NCBI RefSeq assembly: GCF_013359945.1
Contig: NZ_JABWCS010000214.1
Coordinates: forward strand, 124,001 to 188,000
Direction: 5' to 3'
From: Paenibacillus agri
GTDB lineage: Bacteria > Bacillota > Bacilli > Paenibacillales > Paenibacillaceae
DNA: 64,000 nucleotides
The position numbers and the translations under genes were made by a program. Positions 1 to 8,532 of the stretch are shown here, piece after piece (the first letter of the stretch is position 1; each line of letters begins with the position of its first letter). The notes beneath the pieces are model-generated. The model was not told the DNA's origin. It saw nothing but the letters and a program-made list of their open reading frames with translations, and ran no database searches.

Positions 1-41
1 CTTAATTGAATGCACTTTTGCGTCATAGGGGGCCTGTACTC

Positions 42-497
42 ATGTCCGAAGCCGTTGCTCAGCTTAATGAATCCCTGCTTTCGATGCTGCAATCTGAGAC
101 GTTTGTTCTGCTTAACACTGTCGATGCCGAAACTTCAGGTCCTACGTCCACGGCCATTTCGTGGATTTATGCAGTGAGCCCTTCCGTGTTACGGATCGCA
201 GTGGATCATCGTTCACGGCTGGTGAACAATATGAAGGTTAACCCTATGGTAACAATTACTGTGTTCGGCGAGAGCACGGTTCATGCCATCAACGGACGTG
301 CTGCGGTTAGGCAGGATCGTCTTGACGATGTGCCCTTTAATATTTGCTGCTTTGATGTTGAAATTGAAGCGGTGCGCAACGCGCTTTTTTATGGCGCGAA
401 GCTGGACTCCGCTCCACGATATGTAAAAGTATACGATCAGCGTGCAGCCGAGAAGCTGGACGGACAAGTATTTGCTGCAATGCAAAAAGCCCGGTGA
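42..497 (+). CDS. Pyridoxamine 5'-phosphate oxidase-fold protein (YlaL-like)
   Basis: A 151-residue protein with the look of the split beta-barrel flavin-binding (PNPOx-like) fold: an N-terminal helix, then alternating hydrophobic strands around 'FVLLNTVDAETSGPTSTAIS' and a C-terminal strand 'RYVKVYDQRA'. The ATG at 42 is preferred because AGGGGG lies nine bases upstream; an upstream in-frame start at 6 has no ribosome-binding site. Family members bind FMN, F420 or haem, so the substrate cannot be told from sequence. In B. subtilis a protein of this family (ylaL, from memory) sits beside ylaJ and ylaK, whose homologues follow here, which supports the assignment. It ends inside a convergent terminator. 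Confidence 0.75.
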   Translation: MSEAVAQLNESLLSMLQSETFVLLNTVDAETSGPTSTAISWIYAVSPSVLRIAVDHRSRLVNNMKVNPMVTITVFGESTVHAINGRAAVRQDRLDDVPFNICCFDVEIEAVRNALFYGAKLDSAPRYVKVYDQRAAEKLDGQVFAAMQKAR

Positions 498-518
498 GGT
501 CATCACTGGGCTTTTTTT
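488..518. terminator. Bidirectional intrinsic terminator
   Basis: A 10-bp stem (AGCCCGGTGA / TCACTGGGCT, one G-U pair) with a 5-base loop, followed by seven T on the + strand and preceded by five A, which give a T run on the other strand. It separates the convergent genes ending at 497 and 533 and overlaps the stop codon of the first. Confidence 0.85.
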
Positions 519-532
519 GTCAACTTATGACG

Positions 533-1102
533 TTATTGCTTTCTGGGCTTGGTATCTTCGGGAATTTGCGGAATGATCCGTCCGACAATGTCTGCCAGCT
601 CTGAGGCGAATCCCGATACAGGGCGGCCTTTAGAGATATGGTTACTCAGCTCGGCAAGTCTGCTGGAAAGGTCCATGTCGGCAGTGACCAGGGCGTTAAC
701 GCTTCGCGGATCTTTGCGGATGGCTTCGGCTACGGAATATTTGATGCTTCCGACCCGCGATCTGCTAAGCGAGCCTTTGACATCAAGACCAACAATCGCA
801 GTTTTACCCATAACTACACAGTGTGCATTATCTACGCCGGGTACTCTTTTAGCCAGCTGCTCTAAGTGATCCTTGAGCGCAATCTCGCTTCCCGCTTTGG
901 TCGTATGATTCACTCCGTTCGGAGATGCGGATGAAAGCGGTACGGCAGTGGTATTATTCAGTTTTCGAACTTCGTGGCCCCCTTTGTTGCCTACAGCCTG
1001 AGCCGACTGTTTATCCTGAGGAGAGGGTGATGTCTTCTTATTAGCGATACCGCAGCTTGTCAGCAGCAGCAGTACCAGCAACAGACACATTGATTTTCTC
1101 AT
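533..1102 (-). CDS. ylaJ: YhcN/YlaJ family sporulation lipoprotein
   Basis: A 189-residue lipoprotein. Residues 1-17 form a short basic start, a Leu-rich core and the lipobox LLTSC, so the mature protein should be lipid-anchored at Cys17. A low-complexity Ser/Thr/Asn linker runs to about residue 75, and the rest (beginning RVPGVDNAHCVVMGKTAIVG) is the YhcN/YlaJ domain, whose relatives are found in the forespore and spore membrane and influence germination or outgrowth. The ATG has AAAGGAG nine bases upstream. It is divergent from the PhoH-like gene, matching the ylaJ-ylaK neighbourhood of B. subtilis. No convincing sigma-F or sigma-G promoter could be picked out in the 105-bp divergent gap. 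Confidence 0.85.
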   Translation of the reverse strand: MRKSMCLLLVLLLLTSCGIANKKTSPSPQDKQSAQAVGNKGGHEVRKLNNTTAVPLSSASPNGVNHTTKAGSEIALKDHLEQLAKRVPGVDNAHCVVMGKTAIVGLDVKGSLSRSRVGSIKYSVAEAIRKDPRSVNALVTADMDLSSRLAELSNHISKGRPVSGFASELADIVGRIIPQIPEDTKPRKQ

Positions 1103-1207
1103 ATGTGCTTACTCCTTTCGGTCAAAGATTAGTTCTGGGATTATCTTTTCCCATGACGGAAAGAGTTATGTATGACCAATCAAACCAGGCGCTGTGGAGG
1201 GGATAAC

Positions 1208-2539
1208 ATGAAAAAAATATTTGTGCTTGATACCAACGTGCTGTTGCACGACCCCAATTCGATTTTTTCTTTCAAGGAGCATGAAGTCATTATTCCTGCA
1301 GTTGTATTGGAAGAAATCGACTCCAAGAAGCGCAATGCCGATGAAATTGGCCGTAACGCCCGCACCGTGTCCCGTCTGCTGGACGGACTCCGGGAACTGG
1401 GCCACCTGCACAGCGGAGTGGAACTGGAACATGGAGGCATGCTGAAGGTAGAACTGAATCACCGCAGCTTCGTGAAGGTTCAGGAGATGTTCGGTGAGGT
1501 ATCGAACGACAACCGGATTTTGGCGGTTGCGCTCAATTATTTAATTGAAGAGAATGAGAAGCCTGAGCCGCGTCCTGTCGTGCTGGTGAGTAAAGATGTA
1601 TTGGTGCGGATTAAGGCGGATGTGCTTGGCATAACGCCTGAGGATTATTTGTCAGACCGTACCGGAGATCTAAATGAGCTGTATACCGGCTATCAGGCGC
1701 TGCATGTACATCCTTCATTGATTGATGAATATTACAGCAACCGATATTTATCCATTAAGCAGCTGGAGCTGCCTTATCGTCTGTATCCTAATGAATTTGT
1801 AATTCTCAAGGATGAAATCGGCAGCGGGAAATCCGCATTGCTCAAGGTGAATAGTGATGCTTCCCGTCTGGAGCCGCTATATCTCGGGAATGATGCCGTC
1901 TGGGGCATCAGCGCTCGGAATGCGCAGCAGCGCATGGCACTGGAACTGCTGCTGAATGACGATATACCGCTGGTAACCATTACTGGCAAAGCGGGAACAG
2001 GTAAAACATTATTGGCGCTTGCCGCCGGGTTGTTCAAGGTAGAAGACGAGCATAAATACAAAAAGCTGTTGATCGCCCGCCCGGTCGTACCGATGGGTAA
2101 AGACATCGGATATTTGCCTGGCGAGAAGGATGAGAAGCTTCGTCCGTGGATGCAGCCGATTTATGATAACCTCGAGTTTCTGTTCGATACTAAGAAGTCG
2201 GGGGATATTGATAAAATTCTGATGGGGCTTGGCAGTATTCAGGTTGAAGCGTTGACCTATATCCGCGGCCGCTCGATCCCTGCACAATTCATTATTATCG
2301 ATGAAGCGCAGAACCTCTCCCGTCATGAGGTGAAGACTATCGTCTCCCGGGCCGGTGAGGGAAGTAAAGTAATTCTCATGGGCGACCCGGAGCAAATCGA
2401 TCACCCGTATCTGGATGCAGCGAGCAATGGGCTCAGCTATATTGTAGAAAAATTCAAGCAGCAAGGCATTAGCGGCCATATAACCTTGGAAAAAGGTGAG
2501 CGTTCCCGCCTGGCTCAGCTGGCTGCGGATCTTCTGTAA
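1208..2539 (+). CDS. ylaK: PhoH-family ATPase with N-terminal PIN domain
   Basis: A 443-residue two-domain protein of the PhoH2 type. Residues 1-150 form a PIN nuclease domain (opening KIFVLDTNVLLHDPNSIF with the first acidic site, then EEIDSKK and an acidic patch near SNDNRIL). The PhoH ATPase follows, with Walker A GKAGTGKT and Walker B FIIIDEAQN. Characterised PIN-PhoH proteins are ATP-dependent RNA helicase/RNases. The ATG at 1208 is chosen because GGAGGGG lies seven bases before it and the protein then has the usual length; an upstream ATG at 1172 lacks a site. It is divergent from the YlaJ-like lipoprotein. No antitoxin partner is seen next to it. Confidence 0.9.
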   Translation: MKKIFVLDTNVLLHDPNSIFSFKEHEVIIPAVVLEEIDSKKRNADEIGRNARTVSRLLDGLRELGHLHSGVELEHGGMLKVELNHRSFVKVQEMFGEVSNDNRILAVALNYLIEENEKPEPRPVVLVSKDVLVRIKADVLGITPEDYLSDRTGDLNELYTGYQALHVHPSLIDEYYSNRYLSIKQLELPYRLYPNEFVILKDEIGSGKSALLKVNSDASRLEPLYLGNDAVWGISARNAQQRMALELLLNDDIPLVTITGKAGTGKTLLALAAGLFKVEDEHKYKKLLIARPVVPMGKDIGYLPGEKDEKLRPWMQPIYDNLEFLFDTKKSGDIDKILMGLGSIQVEALTYIRGRSIPAQFIIIDEAQNLSRHEVKTIVSRAGEGSKVILMGDPEQIDHPYLDAASNGLSYIVEKFKQQGISGHITLEKGERSRLAQLAADLL

Positions 2540-2705
2540 CAGCTCATTTGCCCTAATCGTCATTGTTGTCCTAAGTCACTATACCGCACTATTCATCCTA
2601 AAAATGGTTCTAAGCGCTCCAACTGCTCTAGCAGCATAATTCTACCTTTAATTGCTTATAGCCTCTCTAATCCGCTCTAATCCGCTCTGGAACCTATGTT
2701 TTACC

Positions 2706-2734
2706 GCCGGGAGTTTAATCACTCCCGGCTTTTT
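2706..2734 (+). terminator. Intrinsic terminator after the PhoH-like gene
   Basis: Perfect 9-bp stem GCCGGGAGT / ACTCCCGGC with a 6-base loop, then five T. It lies 166 bp past the stop codon; the stretch between carries only a short direct repeat (CTCTAATCCG twice, near 2670). Confidence 0.85.
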
Positions 2735-2798
2735 GCTGCTCCTGCCACCTGAAAAGGCAGTGAATCATGTTTTGAGGTGGCAAGCCGTAGCGTAGAGG

Positions 2799-2953
2799 GC
2801 GGAATTATTCTGGAGAAGCGCAGCGTTCGCCTAAAAGCTTTCCATAGGAAAGCTCGCACCGGAAGCATAGGCTATCCTCGGATTTCAATCACTATAGGTG
2901 GTTATTCAAATCAGGAAATCCGAGGATAACAGCCGATCGGAAGAATAATCCGC
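2799..2953. repeat. Large imperfect inverted repeat in intergenic DNA
   Basis: The ends GCGGAATTATTCT (2799-2811) and AGAATAATCCGC (2942-2953) are near-perfect inverted repeats. Inside them a second pair, GCTATCCTCGGATTTC (2871-2886) and GAAATCCGAGGATAAC (2915-2930), matches in 15 of 16 positions. The 562-bp gap from 2540 to 3101 holds no convincing gene; after the element comes a TATAAT-like hexamer (3010-3015) without a well-spaced -35. The nested arms suggest a non-autonomous palindromic element or a structured RNA. No transposase is nearby. Confidence 0.6.
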
Positions 2954-3101
2954 ACGCGGAGCGTCCAGGCACTCCGAGAGTTCTTGCATTCCCTGTCTTT
3001 TCAAATCTATATAATAGAAAGAGAACGTTTTCACAGATACAGACAAGGGGGAATGGGTCTGGTAGAATAGGGGAAAGGAAATGCCCGGGAGGAGAACAAT
3101 C

Positions 3102-4325
3102 GTGCTGAGACGCAAAAACTACTGGCTGCTGTTTGCCATCCTGCTGCTGTCGCTGACAAGTCTGTCACCGAGCATGCAGGTAAATACGAGCAATGGCCCG
3201 CTTGAGGTCAATAGAAGGCAGAACCCGTCTGCTTTTCCCGATTCAAGCAAGGTCGGGACAGTGGATAACCTGCAGATTACCGTAGCTCTCAGCCCTGCGG
3301 AATTTACGGAACTAAAGGCGCTGAGCAGCAGCTATTCGTTGTCCAGCGGCGTTAAAATAGACTTGAAGAATATTGAGAAGACGGATGCTGAGGAAATCTT
3401 GCTGAAGGATTTAACTATCGGCGACAGTCCCGATATTATTATGACCGACGGGCGCAAGATACTTGATCTGGCCAAACACGGCTACCTGCTTCCTATTGAT
3501 GTATATAGAAGTGTTCCAGGCAGTGCGCCGCTTACCCGGCTAATCCCGCAAATGCAGTGGAATGGATATGACTGGGGCGTGCCGCTAGATATTGATCCTT
3601 ATGTACTGGTGTATTCCCCGCAGCGGCTAACTGAACTTGGAATGCCTTCATTGCCGCGAAATGTGAATGAGTGGAATCTCATGTTGGAGAACCTTCGTAA
3701 ACAGCCGGATAAATATCTGCTTGCCTTGGATACCCGTACTCCGTACGGATTTGCTGCTGTACTGGAGTCTATGGGAACCAGCATGACCTCTGTAAAGCCG
3801 GAGACGCTAAATTGGTTGCAGCAAGCGTTGGGAGATTTTTATTTGAGCAGCCAACCAGACCATAAGGTCTGGGACAAAATTCAGGATGGTAGTATTGCCA
3901 TTGCGGCTGTTCCGTACTCGGAATGGAAACGATACGGGAATGCTTCCTTGAAGGCTGAAGGACTGCTTGGTGCGCGCGGTACTAATGGAATTGAGAGTAT
4001 TTACAGCCGGTCGTTTGCTTTGCCTGCGCAGTCCGAACACCCCGAAGAAGCAGTGAAATGGCTGGCCTTTATCACCGGAACGACTTCGCAGCTGGATTGG
4101 CTAGATACAACGGGGGGCCTGCCCGCGCTAGATGAAATCTATCGTTCCGGGCCACCATCGAGTGTAGTACTGCCGTTCGATTCGCAGTTGCTGCTGGCTG
4201 AAGAAGCCGCCCCCGATGATGAACCGGAAGGCGGCTGGAAGAAAATGACCGAGGCGGTTGCCTTATTTCTTGAAGGCAAGCTGAATGCTACAGAGCTTCA
4301 GAAGCAGCTGCAGACATCAGAATGA
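3102..4325 (+). CDS. Extracellular solute-binding protein, family 1-like
   Basis: A 407-residue protein resembling sugar-type ABC solute-binding proteins: an N-terminal hydrophobic segment (about residues 6-22), then the two-lobe pattern with DSPDIIMTDGRKILDLAKHG, a central YDWGVPLDIDPYVLVY strand-turn, and SEHPEEAVKWLAFITG near the C-terminus. The GTG at 3102 has GGGAGGAG seven bases upstream and is preferred over the ATG at 3081. Unlike most Gram-positive binding proteins there is no lipobox cysteine after the hydrophobic stretch, so it would be secreted or held by an uncleaved signal. No permease or ATPase gene accompanies it. Its 3' end overlaps the convergent gene by nine bases. Confidence 0.75.
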   Translation: MLRRKNYWLLFAILLLSLTSLSPSMQVNTSNGPLEVNRRQNPSAFPDSSKVGTVDNLQITVALSPAEFTELKALSSSYSLSSGVKIDLKNIEKTDAEEILLKDLTIGDSPDIIMTDGRKILDLAKHGYLLPIDVYRSVPGSAPLTRLIPQMQWNGYDWGVPLDIDPYVLVYSPQRLTELGMPSLPRNVNEWNLMLENLRKQPDKYLLALDTRTPYGFAAVLESMGTSMTSVKPETLNWLQQALGDFYLSSQPDHKVWDKIQDGSIAIAAVPYSEWKRYGNASLKAEGLLGARGTNGIESIYSRSFALPAQSEHPEEAVKWLAFITGTTSQLDWLDTTGGLPALDEIYRSGPPSSVVLPFDSQLLLAEEAAPDDEPEGGWKKMTEAVALFLEGKLNATELQKQLQTSE

Positions 4326-5453
4326 GACGGCAAGCTTGACCTGAAGCAGGCCGTCCTTGCTATCAACCTCGGTTGCCCGGAGGAAAGAGATGATTTTTGC
4401 CGGATAAAAGCCTAAATCGAATTCTTTTTCCAATGCTTGATTGGTAGTGTCCGGCAGTTCAAGTCCGTTAAAGACAATTTTATCAACATGGAACAACATC
4501 GCATTGACCGGTTCATTCTGGATCGTATAGTGTCCGGTTAGAGCCAGTGACAATTTGCCGCTTTTTCCCGAAGCGGTCACAGAGCCTTCATTGAAATGAA
4601 AAGCAAAATCGGTGAACAGTTTGTTCTGCGACTGTAAAAAATCATTGAGATCCTCTTCTTTAAGACTTAGCTGATAAGTCATTCCCTGGCGGGTTAGCAG
4701 CCCTTCGCGGTTCTGGACAAAGTCTGGTAGATTCTTCATCGCGGAGGCTAATGCTTTAAAGTAGGTTTTTACTTCGTGAAGTCCGATATTCTCCCAATAC
4801 AATGAGAACTCTTTCAGTAGAGCATTCATGCTTTCCGGATCACTGCTGCCTCGGATTCCTCCTTCAATCTCCTTATGTAGAGCCGTTACCCTGATCTTTT
4901 GCTCCTCGAGTGTGCTTTTGAGCGTTGCCAGCTCTTGTGAACTTCGTTTGGCAGCCTGAAGCGTCGCTTTTAAACTTTTGTATTGCTTCTCATACTGCGA
5001 TAAAATATCGCGGTCCCGCCCGATGATAATTTCGTAGTAATCCCACAGAACAAGCACTCTGCTAATGCTTTTGGCGGACAGAAAAGCTTCCAATAGTCCA
5101 TCCCGATCTCCCATATAATAAGAACGGATAATGGCACCGGCACGTTCCTGCTGAGCAGCAATTGCTGATTTTTGTTCGGCCGCCTGAGTTTCCAACCCCG
5201 CCACTTTGTTCTCAAGAGCTTCCTGCTCACTGCTAATCCGGGCGATTTCTTTCTCAATCTCGGCAGAAGACAAGGTCTGCTCCAGCAGCTTGCGTGTATC
5301 TTCATTATCAGTAAGGGAAGCGGGTGGAGGCGCGACGGTACCGACAGGATCGGCAGACAGGTATGCGGAGGGAATCAGTGGCAGGAATACGCAGCAGAAT
5401 AATATGAGTATGGCTGCAATCATAGGGCGTATAGAAGGACGGGAGAGCACCAC
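4317..5453 (-). CDS. Exported coiled-coil protein, CwlO/PcsB N-domain-like
   Basis: A 378-residue protein with a signal or anchor segment (about residues 11-30), then a long coiled coil (about 50-200, rich in Glu, Lys, Gln and Ala) broken by SYYMGDRDGLLEAFLSAKS. That segment resembles the central part of the CwlO/PcsB N-terminal domain, which couples FtsEX to peptidoglycan hydrolases. No NlpC/P60 or CHAP catalytic domain follows; the last 170 residues are a beta-rich domain I do not recognise. It starts with GTG (5453 or 5450) behind AAAGGTGGT. Function is inferred only as cell-envelope associated. It is convergent with, and overlaps by nine bases, the solute-binding protein gene. Confidence 0.65.
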   Translation of the reverse strand: MVLSRPSIRPMIAAILILFCCVFLPLIPSAYLSADPVGTVAPPPASLTDNEDTRKLLEQTLSSAEIEKEIARISSEQEALENKVAGLETQAAEQKSAIAAQQERAGAIIRSYYMGDRDGLLEAFLSAKSISRVLVLWDYYEIIIGRDRDILSQYEKQYKSLKATLQAAKRSSQELATLKSTLEEQKIRVTALHKEIEGGIRGSSDPESMNALLKEFSLYWENIGLHEVKTYFKALASAMKNLPDFVQNREGLLTRQGMTYQLSLKEEDLNDFLQSQNKLFTDFAFHFNEGSVTASGKSGKLSLALTGHYTIQNEPVNAMLFHVDKIVFNGLELPDTTNQALEKEFDLGFYPAKIISFLRATEVDSKDGLLQVKLAVSF

Positions 5454-5583
5454 ACCACCACCTTTGCTTGTATAAAATAGTTCAGGAGCGAAAGATCAAT
5501 ATTACTAATGATATGATTCACCCTGCTAAAATAGCATACTCCGTTTTTAAGTCCATGTCCTATAAAAAAAAGCATGCAAAAAA

Positions 5584-5620
5584 ACGGAAGAGCCCCTTAC
5601 GATCAGGGGGCATCGTCCGT
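5584..5620 (-). terminator. Intrinsic terminator for the DUF2626 gene
   Basis: Read on the - strand, GGACGATGCCCC pairs imperfectly with GGGGCTCTTCC and is followed by seven T. It lies just beyond the end of the gene at 5641. Confidence 0.7.
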
Positions 5621-5640
5621 TCCGTTAGAGTAGATTACGT

Positions 5641-5877
5641 TTATAACGGGAGACCCATCTGGAATATCGTCCAGTAGCTAAAGCCGGTGAAGGTCACAAT
5701 CATGTATCCCCAGAAGAGTAGAATGTATGTCTTCTCGGTAAATTTAAGATACCCCAGGATAACGAAGAATGCGGTTTGCAAAAAGAAGAGCAAGGCCATT
5801 TCGGTCAAATTTCCGGCAAAAGCCATCAAGCCGATCGCCAGCGTGAAAAACCCCAACACCCGAAACATGCGGTCCAA
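5641..5877 (-). CDS. yqgY: DUF2626 small membrane protein (YqgY-like)
   Basis: A 78-residue integral membrane protein with about three hydrophobic helices, beginning MDRMFRVLGF and containing FLQTAFFVILGYL and GFSYWTIF, which match the DUF2626/YqgY family of Bacillales. The TTG at 5877 is chosen because AAGGGGGA lies seven bases before it and the resulting start aligns with the family's MDRM(Y/F)RVLGF beginning; an earlier TTG at 5895 would put the ribosome site inside the gene. A well-spaced sigma-A promoter lies upstream. The function of the family is unknown. Confidence 0.85.
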   Translation of the reverse strand: MDRMFRVLGFFTLAIGLMAFAGNLTEMALLFFLQTAFFVILGYLKFTEKTYILLFWGYMIVTFTGFSYWTIFQMGLPL

Positions 5878-5922
5878 GAGCGAGTCCCCCTTCAAATATG
5901 TATCTTCATTCCATTTATTTTA

Positions 5923-5951
5923 ATTATACCCGCTGCGGAAATGAGTGTAAA
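5923..5951 (-). promoter_or_regulatory. Sigma-A promoter for the DUF2626 gene
   Basis: On the - strand TTTACA (5951-5946) and TATAAT (5928-5923) are separated by 17 bases, about 50 bases ahead of the start codon. Confidence 0.75.
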
Positions 5952-6223
5952 CGAATTCATCGAAAAAAAGTGCGGATTTGTGAAAAAATGTGATTTTTTT
6001 TTTATTGACACCTTTTCTTAAGGGGGGACTGAGAGAATTAATAAAGCATAATGCGTATGAGGTGTACGTAAAATGGAAATACAATTTAGTATCAAATAGA
6101 TTCTATGAACTCTTTAAGAGGCATAGAAATGGAGTAAGCAGCTTTTATCCCTATTCACTACCCGGCGGAGCTGCCGGTTATGAAGATGGTTATTTCAAGA
6201 TGTTGTTAGGAGGTTTGGCTTTT
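5952..6223. other. Intergenic gap upstream of rsfA
   Basis: AT-rich sequence with a T10 run near 5994-6003 and a TTGACA at 6005 without a good -10. The reading frame of rsfA stays open back to 5990 but has no ribosome-binding site before 6224. I looked for the sigma-F promoter expected for rsfA and found no match good enough to report. Confidence 0.5.
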
Positions 6224-6874
6224 ATGACAGCCGTTAGACAGGACGCTTGGAGTACAGAGGATGATCTAATCCTGGCAGAAGTAACTTTACGCCACATTCG
6301 GGAGGGTAGCACTCAGCTTGCTGCTTTTGAAGAAGTGGGGGAAAAAATCGGCAGAACTTCCGCTGCCTGCGGATTCCGCTGGAACAGCTGTGTCCGTAAG
6401 AGTTATGAAGATGCGATCAGTATTGCTAAAGGGCAACGCCAGAAACGCAGTTATTTGAAGAAACAACCGGCCTTAAGAGGCGCACAGGTAGCTGGATTGA
6501 CCCTGGGAGAAACGGAAGAGGATTACGCTAGAAGTGAAGGGCTAACCGAGAACACATTGTCCATTGATGCGGTAATTCGTTTCTTGAGGCAATGGAAGGG
6601 AACTTTTCAAGAGGCCGGCCGGCAGCTAAAGATGCTTGAGCGGGATCTTCGGGAAAAGGAAGAGGAATTGACAGAGCTGCGGACGGAGAATGAACGCCTG
6701 TCCAAGGAAGTCAATCTTGCTCAAACGGATTACAGGGTTGTAAATGACGATTATAAAGCATTGATTCAGATTATGGATCGCGCCAGAAGGCTGGCCTTTC
6801 TGAACGAAGAAGAAGAGGAACTCAAGACCCGCTTCAAGATGGATGCCAATGGTAATCTGGAGCGAATCGAGTAA
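6224..6874 (+). CDS. rsfA: RsfA-family prespore transcription factor
   Basis: A 216-residue DNA-binding protein. The N-terminal SANT/Myb-like domain (about residues 5-60: RQDAWSTEDDLILAEVTLRH ... AFEEVGEKIGRT) is the RsfA hallmark; a leucine-rich coiled coil (about 120-185) follows. In B. subtilis RsfA (YlbO) is made in the forespore and modulates sigma-F-dependent genes. The ATG at 6224 is preceded by TAGGAGGT. Its position ahead of panE repeats the ylbO-ylbQ neighbourhood of B. subtilis, with the intervening acetyltransferase ylbP absent. Confidence 0.85.
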   Translation: MTAVRQDAWSTEDDLILAEVTLRHIREGSTQLAAFEEVGEKIGRTSAACGFRWNSCVRKSYEDAISIAKGQRQKRSYLKKQPALRGAQVAGLTLGETEEDYARSEGLTENTLSIDAVIRFLRQWKGTFQEAGRQLKMLERDLREKEEELTELRTENERLSKEVNLAQTDYRVVNDDYKALIQIMDRARRLAFLNEEEEELKTRFKMDANGNLERIE

Positions 6875-6891
6875 GGTTCCTCAACGCTGAG

Positions 6892-6936
6892 AATCCCGTA
6901 ATGTGCAGGTGCAATGGCCTGTCTTGCGGGATTTTT
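6892..6936 (+). terminator. Intrinsic terminator after rsfA
   Basis: AATCCCGTAA pairs with TTGCGGGATT (one G-U pair) around an inner CAGGT/CCTG stem, followed by five T. Confidence 0.75.
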
Positions 6937-7007
6937 GCTTTTGCTTTTGCCGAGGGGGGCGGGATATACTAAGGGGAAACTATGGGGAAATGTGGCAGGG
7001 GGCAAGT

Positions 7008-7988
7008 ATGAGAATTGATATTATAGGCGCTGGATCATTGGGGCTGCTGCTGGCCGGACGGCTTATTTCAGCTGGGAATGAGGTCAGACTGTGGTGTCGG
7101 GGCAGACAACAGGTCCACGAGCTGCTGCGCAGCGGGATCAACATTAGCTATGAGAATGAAGGAACGCCAATTAGAATGAAAAGCGATCTTTTTCATGCAG
7201 GTTTGGTGACCGAATTTACCGAGACCTATTTACGAGAACCTGGTGGCTGTATTGTAATTACTGTTAAACAGAATGTTCTGCATCATGATTTACCTGGGAT
7301 ATTGCAGTCACTTCGCAACGAGCGTCCAAGTATTGTTTGTTTTCAAAATGGGGTCGGACATATAGAGCTGCTGCAAAAACTGCTTCCGGAGAGCAATATT
7401 TATGCTGCTGTAACCACGGAAGGCGCTAAAAGGAAAACCTTAACAGAGGTTATTCACGCAGGAAAAGGGGAAGTATGGATAGGGAAGGTACCTCCAGAAG
7501 CCTCGCCGGGAGCTCCTTTAATGGAGCCTCAGAACGATATTGAAGTAATTCATTTACTTGAAACACTTTCAGTTGCAGGATTCTCCGCGTTTTTGTCGAA
7601 TGACATGAATACCATGATTTACCGAAAGCTCTTGATCAATGCTGTTATTAATCCACTTACTGCTCTTTGGCGAATTCCGAACGGGGAACTGCTCGCCTCT
7701 GAGGAACGCATACAGGTCATGCGAGATCTGTATAATGAAGCCATTGCAGTATATGAAGCATGCGACATCCCTTATGAAGCCGACTCATGGGAAGTTATCG
7801 CTCAGGTATGCCGATCCACTTCGGGTAATACCTCATCTATGCTTGCGGACGTTCTTGCCGGAAGGGCAACAGAAATCCGCTGGATTAATGGCAGTCTTGT
7901 AGAAATGGGAGAGCGTTCCGGCCTGGCGGTTCCATTGCACCGCATTATGTGCCGACTGGTAGAGGGTATGATCGCGGAGGAGAGGTGA
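7008..7988 (+). CDS. panE: 2-dehydropantoate 2-reductase
   Basis: A 326-residue NADPH-dependent ketopantoate reductase (pantothenate and coenzyme A synthesis). The Rossmann motif GAGSLG is at residues 7-12, with the ApbA N-domain to about 165 and the all-helical C-domain holding YRKLLINAVINPLTALW, where the Lys and Asn are the family's catalytic/substrate residues. ATG at 7008 follows CAGGGGG by six bases. An extended in-frame start at 6903 lies inside the rsfA terminator and was rejected. It is translationally close (7 bp) to the DUF3397 gene. Confidence 0.92.
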   Translation: MRIDIIGAGSLGLLLAGRLISAGNEVRLWCRGRQQVHELLRSGINISYENEGTPIRMKSDLFHAGLVTEFTETYLREPGGCIVITVKQNVLHHDLPGILQSLRNERPSIVCFQNGVGHIELLQKLLPESNIYAAVTTEGAKRKTLTEVIHAGKGEVWIGKVPPEASPGAPLMEPQNDIEVIHLLETLSVAGFSAFLSNDMNTMIYRKLLINAVINPLTALWRIPNGELLASEERIQVMRDLYNEAIAVYEACDIPYEADSWEVIAQVCRSTSGNTSSMLADVLAGRATEIRWINGSLVEMGERSGLAVPLHRIMCRLVEGMIAEER

Positions 7989-7995
7989 GGTTGCC

Positions 7996-8382
7996 TTGGA
8001 ATTTTTGCAGAATTCATTCGTTACATTAAGTGTTATTCCGGTTGTCCCTTTTTTGCTTGTTTATTTTATTGGAACAGGTATGAAAAAAGACAGGAGGAAG
8101 ACCTTTTTTCTGGCCATGGATGTTAGCACGATTTTTTTATTGCTATCGGTATCCGCGCTTTTTAATAACATATTCAGTACCAAATTCGGCTTTTATCTTA
8201 TACTACTTATTGTATTAATATCCGCTGGACTGATTGGTGGAGCGCAAAATCGTATGAAAGGAAAAGTGGACGGTAAACGGATTTTACGGGCAGTTTGGCG
8301 GCTCAGTTTTATCGTAATGAGCACTTTTTATGTTTTGTTCATGTTCGTAGGCCTTATAAAGTACATATCACAAGCCATGTAA
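7996..8382 (+). CDS. DUF3397 membrane protein
   Basis: A 128-residue protein with four predicted membrane helices (about residues 8-27, 38-58, 64-84 and 103-122) matching DUF3397, a family usually found between panE and bshC/mraZ in Bacillales. The TTG start at 7996 has GAGGTGAGG upstream. Here bshC is displaced about 5.6 kb downstream by the opp genes. Function unknown. Confidence 0.75.
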   Translation: MEFLQNSFVTLSVIPVVPFLLVYFIGTGMKKDRRKTFFLAMDVSTIFLLLSVSALFNNIFSTKFGFYLILLIVLISAGLIGGAQNRMKGKVDGKRILRAVWRLSFIVMSTFYVLFMFVGLIKYISQAM

Positions 8383-8532
8383 TGTTCCGCTACTTCGGTG
8401 AAGCGTCAACGTCACAAAATTTTAAAGTTTTAAAAAAAATGTGTTTTCAGAAAACATTAGTCTAGATTTTTTTGACCACTGGTTGTATAATCATAAACCA
8501 TATACCACATTCTATTTAGGGGGAACTGCTAG

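Noticed and set aside
5468..5677. 69-codon + frame after the coiled-coil gene
   Set aside because: It crosses the minus-strand terminator and the end of the DUF2626 gene and has no ribosome site.
5952..6223. Sigma-F promoter for rsfA
   Set aside because: Candidate GGAAATACAA at 6075 lacks the full -10 pattern and a -35 at the right distance.
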